Source: Eubacterium sp.
Lineage (GTDB): Bacteria; Bacillota; Clostridia; Lachnospirales; Lachnospiraceae
Length of the DNA: 47,968 bases
Assembly: GCA_022794015.1 (NCBI GenBank)
Contig: JAAWDZ010000023.1
Location: 1-47,968, forward strand
Direction: 5' to 3'
The stretch's first letter is position 1. Each line of letters begins with the position of its first letter. The translations under genes were made by a program, and so were the position numbers. A model generated the notes under the pieces. The model was not told the origin of the DNA and ran no database searches. It was given only the letters and a program-made list of their open reading frames with translations. Of the stretch, positions 26,715 through 34,817 are shown piece by piece.

Positions 26715-27916
26715 ATCTCTTCACCGCCTTCTACATTTTTATCCACCATTGCATCCGGACCAATTTTTGCACTGTCTCCTACCACAACGCCTGCAGCTAT
26801 TGTCGCAACTTTGTTCTCGTCTCCGGACGGCATTGCGCCTACTACGGCATTTTCTCCAATCGTAACATTCTCAGCTATAATACAATGCCTCACAACTGCT
26901 CCTGCCTTAATTACAGTACCGCCCATGATAACAGCATCTTCTACAACAGCTCCCTTTTCTACTTTAACACCGGCAAAAAGAACAGAATGTTTTACCTCGC
27001 CTTTAATCCTGCAGCCGTCTGTAATCATGGAATTTTCCACAACAGCCCCCGCGCTGATCTTATGCGCCGTCATACCGCTGTTGCGGCTGTAAATCTTCCA
27101 TCCGCTGTCAAAAAGATTGATACCGCTGTGTTCCGGATCTAAAACCTCCATATTGGCCTCCCAGAGAGAGGAAATGGTTCCTACATCCTTCCAGTATCCG
27201 CTGAAATGGTATGCATACATATTACGCTCATCCCTTAAAAGGTTCGGAATAATGTTATTGCCAAAGTCATTCTCGGAATCAGGGTCTTTTTCGTCCTCCT
27301 CCAGATATTTCTTTAGAATATCCCAGTTAAAAATATAGATACCCATAGAAGCCAGATTAGATTTCGGATTCTCCGGTTTTTCCTGGAACTCCGTTATCTT
27401 ATCGTTTTCATCTGTTACCATCAGTCCAAAACGGGAAGCCTCGTCCCATGGTACTTCCATAACCGCAACACTGAATTCTGCGTTCTTTTCTTTGTGGAAT
27501 TTCAAAAAGTCACTGTAATCCTGCTTACAGATCTGATCGCCTGAAAGTATAATTACATATTTCGGATCGTAGCGATCAATGAAAGAGATATTCTGATAAA
27601 TCGCATTGGCTGTTCCTTTATACCAGTCAGAACCGCTGGCTTTCTGATAAGGTGGAAGTACATGTACGCCGCCATACAAACGGTCTAAATCCCAGGGCTG
27701 TCCATTGCCAATATACTCATTGAGCACCAGCGGCTGATATTGAGTCAGAATCCCCACTGTATCAATCCCTGAATTTACGCAGTTCGAAAGCGGAAAATCA
27801 ATTATCCTGTATTTGCCGCCAAAAGGAACTGCAGGTTTTGCAAGCTTCTGCGTGAGTGCATACAGGCGGGAGCCCTGTCCGCCGGCAAGAAGCATTGCAA
27901 TCATTTCTTTCGCCAT
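26708..27916 (-). CDS. glgC: Glucose-1-phosphate adenylyltransferase (ADP-glucose pyrophosphorylase)
   Basis: A 402-residue enzyme: glucose-1-phosphate + ATP to ADP-glucose, the committed step of glycogen synthesis. The active-site loop [14 protein letters not shown], the [20 protein letters not shown] block, [15 protein letters not shown] (metal Asp) and [10 protein letters not shown] (Glc-1-P region) are all present, with a C-terminal beta-helix. AGGAGGAAAGATTTT precedes the ATG. No glgA or glgB lies beside it in this window. Confidence 0.96.
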   Translation of the reverse strand: MAKEMIAMLLAGGQGSRLYALTQKLAKPAVPFGGKYRIIDFPLSNCVNSGIDTVGILTQYQPLVLNEYIGNGQPWDLDRLYGGVHVLPPYQKASGSDWYKGTANAIYQNISFIDRYDPKYVIILSGDQICKQDYSDFLKFHKEKNAEFSVAVMEVPWDEASRFGLMVTDENDKITEFQEKPENPKSNLASMGIYIFNWDILKKYLEEDEKDPDSENDFGNNIIPNLLRDERNMYAYHFSGYWKDVGTISSLWEANMEVLDPEHSGINLFDSGWKIYSRNSGMTAHKISAGAVVENSMITDGCRIKGEVKHSVLFAGVKVEKGAVVEDAVIMGGTVIKAGAVVRHCIIAENVTIGENAVVGAMPSGDENKVATIAAGVVVGDSAKIGPDAMVDKNVEGGEEIC

Positions 27917-28240
27917 AAAATCTTTCCTCCTAACTATTTTGTTTTCAGGATTTCATGTCCGTCAACCGGACACCTCCATATCAATGTCGTAAACTCACCT
28001 TTCATCCCCATTAAGAGACAGAAGTTTTTAACATGTTTAAATTATACAATAAAACAGCAGAATATGCCACGTTTTTTATTTAAAAAATCATAAAAATGAT
28101 CATAATTATATTATTTTATATCAGTTTTTCATAATTATTTTATAACATCTGATCTAAAATACAGCCAATCATCCCATCTAATCCTAAAATCCAAAAAAAG
28201 ACTGGCCGTTTGCCGCCAGTCTTTTCGCATAACTTCCTTT
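27917..28240. other. AT-rich glgC upstream region
   Basis: Contains a small hairpin TGTCCG/CGGACA (27956-27972) in the glgC leader, a TATAAT on the minus strand (28041-28046) with only a weak -35 that may be the glgC promoter, a very AT-rich stretch (28060-28150) and the gltA/nfnB terminator. No gene seen. Confidence 0.5.
28193..28226 (-). terminator. Terminator of the nfnA-nfnB operon
   Basis: On the minus strand, stem AGACTGGC/GCCAGTCT followed by seven T residues, 15 bases past the stop at 28241. Confidence 0.9.
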
Positions 28241-29626
28241 TTATTTATTTGACAAATATTCATGAATACCCGCTGCCGCCGCCTTTCCTGCGCCCATGGC
28301 CAGGATTACCGTTGCCGCTCCGGTTACGGCGTCGCCGCCTGCGAATACGCCGGGCTTTGAAGTTGCGCCGTTTTCCTCTTCCGCTACGATACATTTTCTG
28401 CGGTTAATCTCAAGCCCTTCCGTTGTGGAAGAAATTAACGGATTCGGAGAGGTGCCAAGCGACATGATCACGGTATCCAGCTCTATGTCAAACTCCGATC
28501 CCGTAACCTCTACCGGAGATCTCCGTCCGGATTCGTCCGGCTCGCCAAGCTCCATTTTAATGCAGGTCATACCCTTCACCCAGCCATTTTCATCTACCAG
28601 AATTTCAACCGGATTTGTCAGGAGGTTAAAAATAATGCCCTCTTCCCTGGCATGATGTACTTCCTCCACACGTGCCGGCAGCTCTGCTTCGCTTCTGCGG
28701 TATACGATATGTACCTCGGCACCCAAACGCAGCGCCGTCCTTGCAGCGTCCATAGCTACATTGCCGCCGCCGACTACAGCGACCTTTTTCCCCTTCATAA
28801 TCGGAGTATCAAAATCTTCACGGAATGCCTTCATCAGGTTATTTCTGGTCAGGAACTCGTTGGCGGAGAATACGCCGTTCGCCTGCTCTCCGGGAATCCC
28901 CATAAATCTGGGAAGACCTGCCCCTGATCCGATAAATACCGCCTCAAAGCCCTCTTCCTCCATCAATTCGTCAATGGTCGTGGATTTGCCGATTACGACG
29001 TTCGTCTCAATTTTAACCCCCAGAGCCTTTACGTTTGCCACTTCCTTTGCCACAACCTCTTCCTTTGGAAGACGGAATTCCGGAATACCGTAAATCAGTA
29101 CGCCGCCCGGCTCGTGCAGCGCCTCAAATATCGTCACATCATAGCCCATTCTGGCAAGATCCCCTGCGCAGGTCAGTCCTGCAGGTCCGGAACCGATCAC
29201 GGCTACCCTGCGGCTGTTTCCATTCTCCGGACTCTTCGGTACAACGCCGTGCTTCCTTGCCCAATCTGCCGTAAAACGCTCCAGCTTTCCGATGGAAACC
29301 GGATCTCCCTTAAAGCCGCGGATACATTTGCCCTCGCACTGACTTTCCTGAGGACAGACACGTCCGCACACGGCTGGAAGCGCGGAAGATTCACTGAGCA
29401 CCTCATATGCCTTTTCAAACTCTTTGTCCTTAATCCGGGAAATAAATCCGGGAATATCAATCGCTACCGGGCAACCCTTAATGCACTGGGCGTTTTTACA
29501 GTTCAAACAGCGTTCTGCTTCTTTTACCGCTTCCTCTTCGTTATATCCCAGACATACCTCGTCAAAATTTTTTGCACGAACCTGCGGTTCCTGCTCCCTT
29601 ACCGGTACTTTCTTTAATACATCCAT
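28241..29626 (-). CDS. nfnB: NfnB / glutamate synthase small-subunit-like flavoprotein
   Basis: A 461-residue FAD/NAD(P)H oxidoreductase. The N-terminal CLNCKNAQCIKGCPVAIDIP and CGRVCPQESQCEGKCIRG hold two 4Fe-4S clusters. FAD- and NADPH-binding Rossmann motifs follow (VIGSGPAGLTCAGDLARMGY, VAVVGGGNVAMDAARTALRL). It has often been annotated as GltA, but pairing with the ferredoxin-NADP reductase-like gene and the absence of a GltB large subunit point to NfnB, the NADPH and bifurcating subunit of NADH-dependent ferredoxin:NADP oxidoreductase. Coupled to nfnA by TAATG. Confidence 0.9.
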   Translation of the reverse strand: MDVLKKVPVREQEPQVRAKNFDEVCLGYNEEEAVKEAERCLNCKNAQCIKGCPVAIDIPGFISRIKDKEFEKAYEVLSESSALPAVCGRVCPQESQCEGKCIRGFKGDPVSIGKLERFTADWARKHGVVPKSPENGNSRRVAVIGSGPAGLTCAGDLARMGYDVTIFEALHEPGGVLIYGIPEFRLPKEEVVAKEVANVKALGVKIETNVVIGKSTTIDELMEEEGFEAVFIGSGAGLPRFMGIPGEQANGVFSANEFLTRNNLMKAFREDFDTPIMKGKKVAVVGGGNVAMDAARTALRLGAEVHIVYRRSEAELPARVEEVHHAREEGIIFNLLTNPVEILVDENGWVKGMTCIKMELGEPDESGRRSPVEVTGSEFDIELDTVIMSLGTSPNPLISSTTEGLEINRRKCIVAEEENGATSKPGVFAGGDAVTGAATVILAMGAGKAAAAGIHEYLSNK

Positions 29627-30513
29627 TATTCGTCACCTCCGCAATGTCCGCAGCCGCCATGGTGGGTATCGCCCTCCTGCAGCTTCAATATGGCTCTTCC
29701 TTCGTCTGTTTTGTAAAGCTGCTGACGATTCATCGCCTGATCAAAATCCACCAGGTGACCGTCAAATTCCGGTCCGTCCACACAGGCAAATTTTACTTCT
29801 TCTCCTACTGTCAGACGGCAGGCGCCGCACATTCCCGTGCCGTCTACCATAATCGGATTCATAGAAACAATTGTCGGAATATGTAATTTCTTCGTCAGAA
29901 GACAAACGAATTTCATCATAATCATCGGCCCGATGGCTACGCAGTGATCATAAACCTTACCTTCATCTACAAGCGCCTGGAGCTGGTTTGTGCCCATACC
30001 ATGAAAGCCGTAGCTGCCGTCGTCTGTCGTAACATAGAGGTTTTTGGCAACCTTTTCCATCTCATCCACAAGAATCAGAAGATCCTTTGTCTTCGACCCC
30101 ATAATGACATCGCAGTCCACGCCGTGCTCATGCAGCCATTTCACCTGCGGATACACCGGCGCTGTCCCTACGCCGCCCGCAATAAATACGATTTTCTTTT
30201 TCTTAAGTTTTTCTATGTCCATATCAATTAACTCAGAAGCACAGCCTAACGGTCCTGCAAAATCCTGAAACGCATCCCCCTCCTGCAGCTCTTCCATGCG
30301 CATGGTAGAAGCTCCTACCGTCTGAAATACAATGGTAATCGTGCCCGCTTCCCTGTCATAGTCGCAGATGGTAAGCGGAATACGCTCTCCCTCATCATCG
30401 ATTTTTACTATTACGAACTGCCCTGGCTCACAGGTCTTTGCCACTCTGGGGGCTTTGACATCCATAAGAAAAATCTTGTCTGCCAATTTTTTTCTTTTTA
30501 CAATTGGATACAT
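29626..30513 (-). CDS. nfnA: NfnA / ferredoxin-NADP(+) reductase subunit
   Basis: A 295-residue FAD and NAD-binding protein with a 2Fe-2S centre. The start at 30513 follows GAGGAGGACAAAA; six further codons upstream are in frame but not conserved. Features: QFVIVKIDDEGERIPLTI (flavin), FIAGGVGTAPVYPQ (pyridine nucleotide), MCGACRLTVGEEVKFACVDG (2Fe-2S ligands). With NfnB it couples NADH and reduced ferredoxin oxidation to NADPH formation by flavin-based electron bifurcation (known for Clostridium kluyveri and Thermotoga). The C-terminus has an additional cysteine pair, HGGCGHCGGDE. Confidence 0.9.
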   Translation of the reverse strand: MYPIVKRKKLADKIFLMDVKAPRVAKTCEPGQFVIVKIDDEGERIPLTICDYDREAGTITIVFQTVGASTMRMEELQEGDAFQDFAGPLGCASELIDMDIEKLKKKKIVFIAGGVGTAPVYPQVKWLHEHGVDCDVIMGSKTKDLLILVDEMEKVAKNLYVTTDDGSYGFHGMGTNQLQALVDEGKVYDHCVAIGPMIMMKFVCLLTKKLHIPTIVSMNPIMVDGTGMCGACRLTVGEEVKFACVDGPEFDGHLVDFDQAMNRQQLYKTDEGRAILKLQEGDTHHGGCGHCGGDE

Positions 30514-30535
30514 TTTTGTCCTCCTCAACATTTTC

Positions 30536-30572
30536 CAAAAAAGTTTAAAGGCGGTGAAATGCCGCCTTTTTT
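30536..30572 (-). terminator. Hairpin insulating nfnA from upstream transcription
   Basis: On the minus strand, stem AAAGGCGG/CCGCCTTT followed by TTTAAACTTTTTT. It would end transcripts coming from the amidase-deacetylase gene. The predicted nfnA start of transcription lies inside the stem, so nfnA transcripts would not form it fully. Confidence 0.6.
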
Positions 30573-30601
30573 ATCATACTCGATCCCTGTTTAAAATTCA
30601 A
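30573..30601 (-). promoter_or_regulatory. Promoter of nfnA-nfnB
   Basis: On the minus strand, TTGAAT (30596-30601), a 17-base spacer and TATGAT (30573-30578). Confidence 0.55.
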
Positions 30602-30625
30602 TGAAAAAATTGTAGATTTTTGAGT

Positions 30626-30769
30626 GTAACAGTTTGGCCCAGGACTTTGCACCTGCTGCAAAGTCCGTGAAAATGCGTAAAGGCTGGAGTAGAATCCGCC
30701 CCTTTGCCATATGGCAAACTTTAAATGGGCGGATTCCGTAACAGTGAAGCCGGAAGGCTGAACTGTTAC
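30626..30769. repeat. GTAACAG-family palindromic element E (long, three-stem form)
   Basis: Outer ends GTAACAGTT (30626) and AACTGTTAC (ending 30769). Inside are a perfect hairpin GGACTTTGCA/TGCAAAGTCC, a second perfect hairpin GAATCCGCCC/GGGCGGATTC whose loop carries the palindrome TTTGCCATATGGCAAA, and a right block with AGCC-GGAA-GGCT. The right block, GTAACAGTGAAGCC followed by CTGAACTGTTAC, matches the right end of element C. It lies between the amidase-deacetylase stop and the nfnA promoter. It is much more structured than needed for a terminator. Confidence 0.75.
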
Positions 30770-30809
30770 TTTTGTGTGAAATAACCATGCGGGGCGGCAT
30801 TGCAAACGG

Positions 30810-32456
30810 TTACGGCGTCTGCTGCACTACTTCCGAATAATCCGCAAATTCATACCCGGCCTCCCGCGCCTTATCAATAAACGTTCCCAATACATGCGTA
30901 TTCGTCCAGGACTCCGCATGCAGCAGATAAATCGCTCCCGGATGCAGTCTGTCTAACATCTTCTGCAAAGACTCCGCTTCATCCGGCTGATTCTCTACGT
31001 CATAATCCAGATACGCAAAGCTCCAGAATACACCCCGGTAACCGCAGTTATTTAAAACCGCAAGCGACTGTTCGCTGAATTTGCCTGCCGGAAACCGAAA
31101 CAGATACATATCATAATTATAATTCTCTTTTATAAAATTATGAACATCCATAACCTCTTTTTCCTGCTCCTCCAGAGACTGGCTTGGAAGACCCGCAGCC
31201 GGATGCGTCAGAGAATGATTCCCCAGAATATGCCCGTCGTCAATCATCTGCTTTACCAGCTCCGGAGATGAATTGATGTATGGCTGTGTCACAAAAAACA
31301 CGGCTTTTACCCCTTTTTCCTTCAAGGTACTCAAAATATCCGGTGTACATCCGTATTCATAGCCTTCATCTAAAGTCAGGTAAATTTTCTTCTCGTTGGT
31401 CGGAATGATAAAATCCGCCGTATAATCTTTAAACTTTTCCTGATAGCTTAAAGAACCTGTCGGACGGTTCTGCTCATCAACATTAGTACCCTGTCCCCAG
31501 TCAAGCGTATCGCCGCTCAACGCACTTACATTGTCAATAGCCGGATAGGAAAGCCGGATACCATTCTTGCCCGCATCTTCCGCAGAAACGTCCTTTTTGT
31601 CCAGTTCATCTGTCGGAAGCGACTTCGTTTCTCCGAATTGCGCATAAGTATCCTGTACTGCCTTGGTAATGGCTTTGGCATAGGCTGACAGTTTTTCATC
31701 AAATAAACGGTTGTCTTCTTCGCTGTTGATGAATCCAAATTCAATCAGGCACGCAGGCATTTTAGTATTGCCAATGACATAGTAATCCGAGCCTTCGCCT
31801 GTTTCCGTACCGGTCTTAACTCCGCGATCTCTTTGAACCCCTGCCGCTACAATTCCATTGTGTATATTTTCTGTCAGTGTATCTGTCGCTTCTCCGGCGC
31901 TTCCTGTCTTCCAGGTTTCGACGCCATACCCGTCGCCTTTGTTGCGGTGCAGGGAAATAAAATAATCCGCATCGGATGCATTTGCAATTTCAACCCTGTC
32001 CTTTAAAAATACCTTTGTATTATTGTCTTCTCTGGTCATGACAACTTTAATTCCGACTTCTTCCATTTCCTTCTTCACTTCCAGCGCCAGCTTCCAGTTA
32101 TCTTCCGACTCTACCCTTCCATTATGATCGCAGCCAGGATCCATTCCGCCATGACCGGGATCTATGCAGACGGAAAGTCCTGCCTTCTCTTCTGTTTCGG
32201 CCTGCGTATCAGCCTCTGTCGGCTCTGAACTCTCCGTATCCAATGATACAGGTTTTTCATTTTCTGACTTCGTAAGCTTTTCCATTAATTTTCCGTCGTT
32301 TAGCTTCTTATCCAAAAAACCGCACACCAACAGTGTCAATAACAATACGCCAATACAAAATGACCATTTCACCACTGCCTGTATCACATAAGCACGGCTG
32401 TGCCTTCTCTTTTCAACAATTTCGCTTCTGCCATTATTCTCTCTGATATATTTCAT
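30810..32456 (-). CDS. Fused N-acetylmuramoyl-L-alanine amidase and PdaA-like polysaccharide deacetylase
   Basis: A 548-residue membrane-anchored protein: TM at about 31-48 with a basic cytoplasmic N-terminus, an acidic linker 60-92, then Amidase_3 (about 93-272) with zinc ligands His102 (DPGHGG), Glu116 and His170 (SLHRNKGDG) and catalytic Glu239 (LIEFGFINS). After a linker comes a CE4 deacetylase (about 345-545) with LTLDEGYEYG (Asp363 and Glu364), HSLTH (His414 and His418), RFPAG and LLHAES. The motif form FD.GYE.G is that of PdaA, the delta-lactam-forming MurNAc deacetylase, rather than TFDDGP. CwlD-type amidase and PdaA act in succession on spore-cortex peptidoglycan to make muramic-delta-lactam, so this could be both steps in one chain. 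No sporulation promoter was recognised. Confidence 0.9.
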   Translation of the reverse strand: MKYIRENNGRSEIVEKRRHSRAYVIQAVVKWSFCIGVLLLTLLVCGFLDKKLNDGKLMEKLTKSENEKPVSLDTESSEPTEADTQAETEEKAGLSVCIDPGHGGMDPGCDHNGRVESEDNWKLALEVKKEMEEVGIKVVMTREDNNTKVFLKDRVEIANASDADYFISLHRNKGDGYGVETWKTGSAGEATDTLTENIHNGIVAAGVQRDRGVKTGTETGEGSDYYVIGNTKMPACLIEFGFINSEEDNRLFDEKLSAYAKAITKAVQDTYAQFGETKSLPTDELDKKDVSAEDAGKNGIRLSYPAIDNVSALSGDTLDWGQGTNVDEQNRPTGSLSYQEKFKDYTADFIIPTNEKKIYLTLDEGYEYGCTPDILSTLKEKGVKAVFFVTQPYINSSPELVKQMIDDGHILGNHSLTHPAAGLPSQSLEEQEKEVMDVHNFIKENYNYDMYLFRFPAGKFSEQSLAVLNNCGYRGVFWSFAYLDYDVENQPDEAESLQKMLDRLHPGAIYLLHAESWTNTHVLGTFIDKAREAGYEFADYSEVVQQTP

Positions 32457-32587
32457 TTTTTATCCTCATCTGTCTTATTTTTATTTCCCAAAAGCTGCCT
32501 ATATAGTATAACATAACCCTGTTCGAAAAATATACCCGGAATTTGGAAATAATTCTTAAGAAAAACGAAAGGTCAAATTTTCCTGCA

Positions 32588-33529
32588 TCATGAAAAATAT
32601 ACCAGCTCGTCCTCCGGTTTTTCCGCCGGCTCTATGCTGATTGCATATAACACCGGGCCTTTGCCCTTATATTCCACGGCAAACTCCACACGGATTTCTG
32701 CAATGATATGAATCCACGATCTGTGCGGAATACTTTTAGAATCCGGATATTTACATTTAAACCCCAGAAACGTAACATCTTCAATGCAACAGGTCATGGC
32801 AAATCTTCCCGGCACCATAACGCCTTTTTTCATCTTATCCGGATTGTAGACAAGTCCTGTAAATTCAATTTTTTTACCGTCATATTTTTTGTAATTCTCC
32901 TGCGCATCCATATACCAGATTGCATAATCGGCATCTGTAATCTCAATAATATCCTGATTGATATCAAACGGAAGCTCTTCCTCACTTTCGTCAATCATGC
33001 CGTCCTCGCGCTCATACACAATCTGCGCCGGACGGTTTACCGCTTTGATCGCACGGCGGAATTTTCCTTTCGGCGTATTGAGTGTGCAGCGGTTTATGAT
33101 GACAACATCTGCTTTAAAAAGCTGCTCCATAATCATCGCCCGCATATTATTCAAATACAGATCAAAAGTTGTGGCATCTACTGTCGCTAAGGACTGTACA
33201 ATAACCCAGCCCTCAGGCAAGGCAGTTTCCAGAATCGTATCCAGTCCCCATGTGCCATTATATTCAATAAAGACCTGATCCGGCAGATACTGCAGGTTGA
33301 TGTTGTTCAAAAGTGTTTCCGTAAAATCTTCTTCGTTTTCTACCATAAGAAGTCTGGTATTGGCTCTTTTCATCTCTGCTTCACCATATTCCTCATCACC
33401 GTCTTCACAGGCAATTAAAAGCGTCTTCGCGCCCTCGCCAAAATTATCTTCCAAAAGCGTCTGACGGATCAGGCTGGTCTTGCCACTGTCCATAAAACCG
33501 GTAAACAAATATACAGGTATCTCTTCCAT
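32588..33529 (-). CDS. CobW-type GTPase fused to a DUF1980/YcgQ-like C-terminal domain
   Basis: A 313-residue protein. The N-terminal G3E (COG0523) GTPase-like domain has Walker A GFMDSGKTS (about 11-19), but the other motifs are altered: no CxCC, FIEYNGTWG in place of IEPSGxG, and INRCT in place of NKxD. The C-terminal 100 residues (KKIEFTGLVYNP, VPGRFAMTCCIEDVTFLGF, SWIHIIAEI) match my memory of the soluble domain of TIGR03943/DUF1980 (YcgQ), including the Thr-Cys-Cys motif (Cys247, Cys248). YcgQ/YcgR homologues often occur with COG0523 GTPases in zinc-responsive loci. It is probably a metal-delivery or metal-sensing factor, 32 bases downstream of the second CobW gene. Confidence 0.75.
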   Translation of the reverse strand: MEEIPVYLFTGFMDSGKTSLIRQTLLEDNFGEGAKTLLIACEDGDEEYGEAEMKRANTRLLMVENEEDFTETLLNNINLQYLPDQVFIEYNGTWGLDTILETALPEGWVIVQSLATVDATTFDLYLNNMRAMIMEQLFKADVVIINRCTLNTPKGKFRRAIKAVNRPAQIVYEREDGMIDESEEELPFDINQDIIEITDADYAIWYMDAQENYKKYDGKKIEFTGLVYNPDKMKKGVMVPGRFAMTCCIEDVTFLGFKCKYPDSKSIPHRSWIHIIAEIRVEFAVEYKGKGPVLYAISIEPAEKPEDELVYFS

Positions 33530-33561
33530 GATTGCATTTCCTTTCCAATTTTTAGCTGTAC

Positions 33562-34725
33562 TTAAGAAATTCCAAACAGTTCCTCTAATTTACGCTCGTC
33601 AATATCTGTTCCAATAACACAGAAGCGTCCGGTATAATCCGGTTCTCCCTCCCGAATCTCATACTCACCCGGTACCATATCAAAATATATCCAACCGCCT
33701 TCCGTATTCTCTACCATGCCCTTGGCCCTTAATATTTCGCCGTATGAATCACTTTCCAACAACGCCTTTAACGCCTGCTCAATGCTGTCTTTTGTAAATT
33801 TATGAGGAGTTTCTTTCCCCCAGCTTGTAAAAATATCATCCGCGTGATGATGATGGTGGGCATGTTCGTGCTCATGTTCACGGTGATGTCCGTGTTCGTG
33901 TTCTTCATGCTTATGTTCATGATGATGTTCGTGTTCTTCATGCTCATGTTCATGGTGATGTTCGTGTTCTTCATGTCCATGCTCATGATGATGTTCGTGT
34001 TCTTCATGCTCATGTTCATGATGATGATGTTCATGTTCTTTATGCCCATGCTCATGATGATGTTCATGTTCATGATGGTGCTCTTCCCTGCGGTGTGCTT
34101 CTTCTGCGAGTACCTTCATTTCCAGAGAATCCTGTCCTTCCATTACTCTTAAAATCTGTTCTCCTGATATAGCATCCCAGGGCGTCGTAATAACAGCTGC
34201 TTTCTGATTGAGTTCCTGCATCTGCTTTACACAAAGCTCTAACTGTTCTGTCGTCGTACTCTGTGTACGGCTCAGTACAATTGTAGTAGCAAACGCAATC
34301 TGATTATTGAAAAACTCTCCAAATGCCTTCATCTGCTTCAATGCCTTTTTTGCATTTACAACTGTGACCAATGCATTGAGTTTTACATCCTGCTCTTTCT
34401 CAATATCAATGACAGATTTCATAACATCCGACAGCTTACCAACGCCGGAAGGTTCTATTATAATGCGGTCCGGATGATATGTCTGAATTACTTCGTTTAA
34501 GTTCTTTCCAAAATCCCCAACCAGAGAACAACAGATGCAGCCGGAATTCATCTCCGTAATATTGATTCCTGCATCCTTTAAAAATCCTCCGTCAATACCA
34601 ACCTCACCGAACTCATTTTCAATCAGTGCTATTTTCTCGTCTGTATATACTTCATCAATCATTTTTTTAATAAAAGTCGTTTTTCCCGCTCCTAAAAAAC
34701 CGGAAATAATATCAATTTTGATCAT
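33562..34725 (-). CDS. Histidine-rich CobW/COG0523 GTPase, putative metallochaperone
   Basis: A 387-residue G3E-family GTPase. Walker A GFLGAGKTT (9-17), the metal-binding CxCC motif GCICC (Cys63, Cys65, Cys66), IIEPSGVG as the switch motif, and SRTQ where the guanine-specificity NKxD motif is expected. Between about 211 and 294 is an insert with 47 histidines, mostly His-Glu-His runs, followed by the CobW C-terminal domain (about 295-387: GWIYFDMVPGEYEI, FCVIGTDIDERKLEELF). Family members deliver zinc, cobalt or nickel; a His-rich segment is common in zinc and nickel chaperones. It leads a two-gene operon with the CobW-DUF1980 gene. Confidence 0.9.
   Translation of the reverse strand: MIKIDIISGFLGAGKTTFIKKMIDEVYTDEKIALIENEFGEVGIDGGFLKDAGINITEMNSGCICCSLVGDFGKNLNEVIQTYHPDRIIIEPSGVGKLSDVMKSVIDIEKEQDVKLNALVTVVNAKKALKQMKAFGEFFNNQIAFATTIVLSRTQSTTTEQLELCVKQMQELNQKAAVITTPWDAISGEQILRVMEGQDSLEMKVLAEEAHRREEHHHEHEHHHEHGHKEHEHHHHEHEHEEHEHHHEHGHEEHEHHHEHEHEEHEHHHEHKHEEHEHGHHREHEHEHAHHHHHADDIFTSWGKETPHKFTKDSIEQALKALLESDSYGEILRAKGMVENTEGGWIYFDMVPGEYEIREGEPDYTGRFCVIGTDIDERKLEELFGIS
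33844..34095. repeat. In-frame tandem repeats encoding the His-rich segment
   Basis: About 250 bases of imperfect repeats of units like GTTCGTGTTCTTCATG and CTCATGTTCATGATGATG. They are coding (His/Glu on the minus strand); unit number may vary between strains by slippage. Confidence 0.85.
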
Positions 34726-34779
34726 GCATGTATCCTTCTTTCTTCCTTATTCTGTTATACAGATTTTACCTGCAAAAAA

Positions 34780-34808
34780 ATGATAGTCTTCTCACAAAAA
34801 TTTGTCAA
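34780..34808 (-). promoter_or_regulatory. Promoter of the two CobW genes
   Basis: On the minus strand, perfect TTGACA (34803-34808), a 17-base spacer and TATCAT (34780-34785). No Zur-like palindrome was recognised near it. Confidence 0.65.
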
Positions 34809-34817
34809 GCACTGCCT

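Noticed and set aside
33844..34095. Short regular repeats resembling a CRISPR array
   Set aside because: Units are contiguous, with no unique spacers, and are in frame within a GTPase gene.
33802..34152. Methionine/phenylalanine-rich plus-strand open frame that looks like a membrane protein
   Set aside because: It is the antisense reading of the His-rich repeat of the CobW gene; CATGATG repeats read as Met/Phe/Val on this strand. It has no ribosome binding site.
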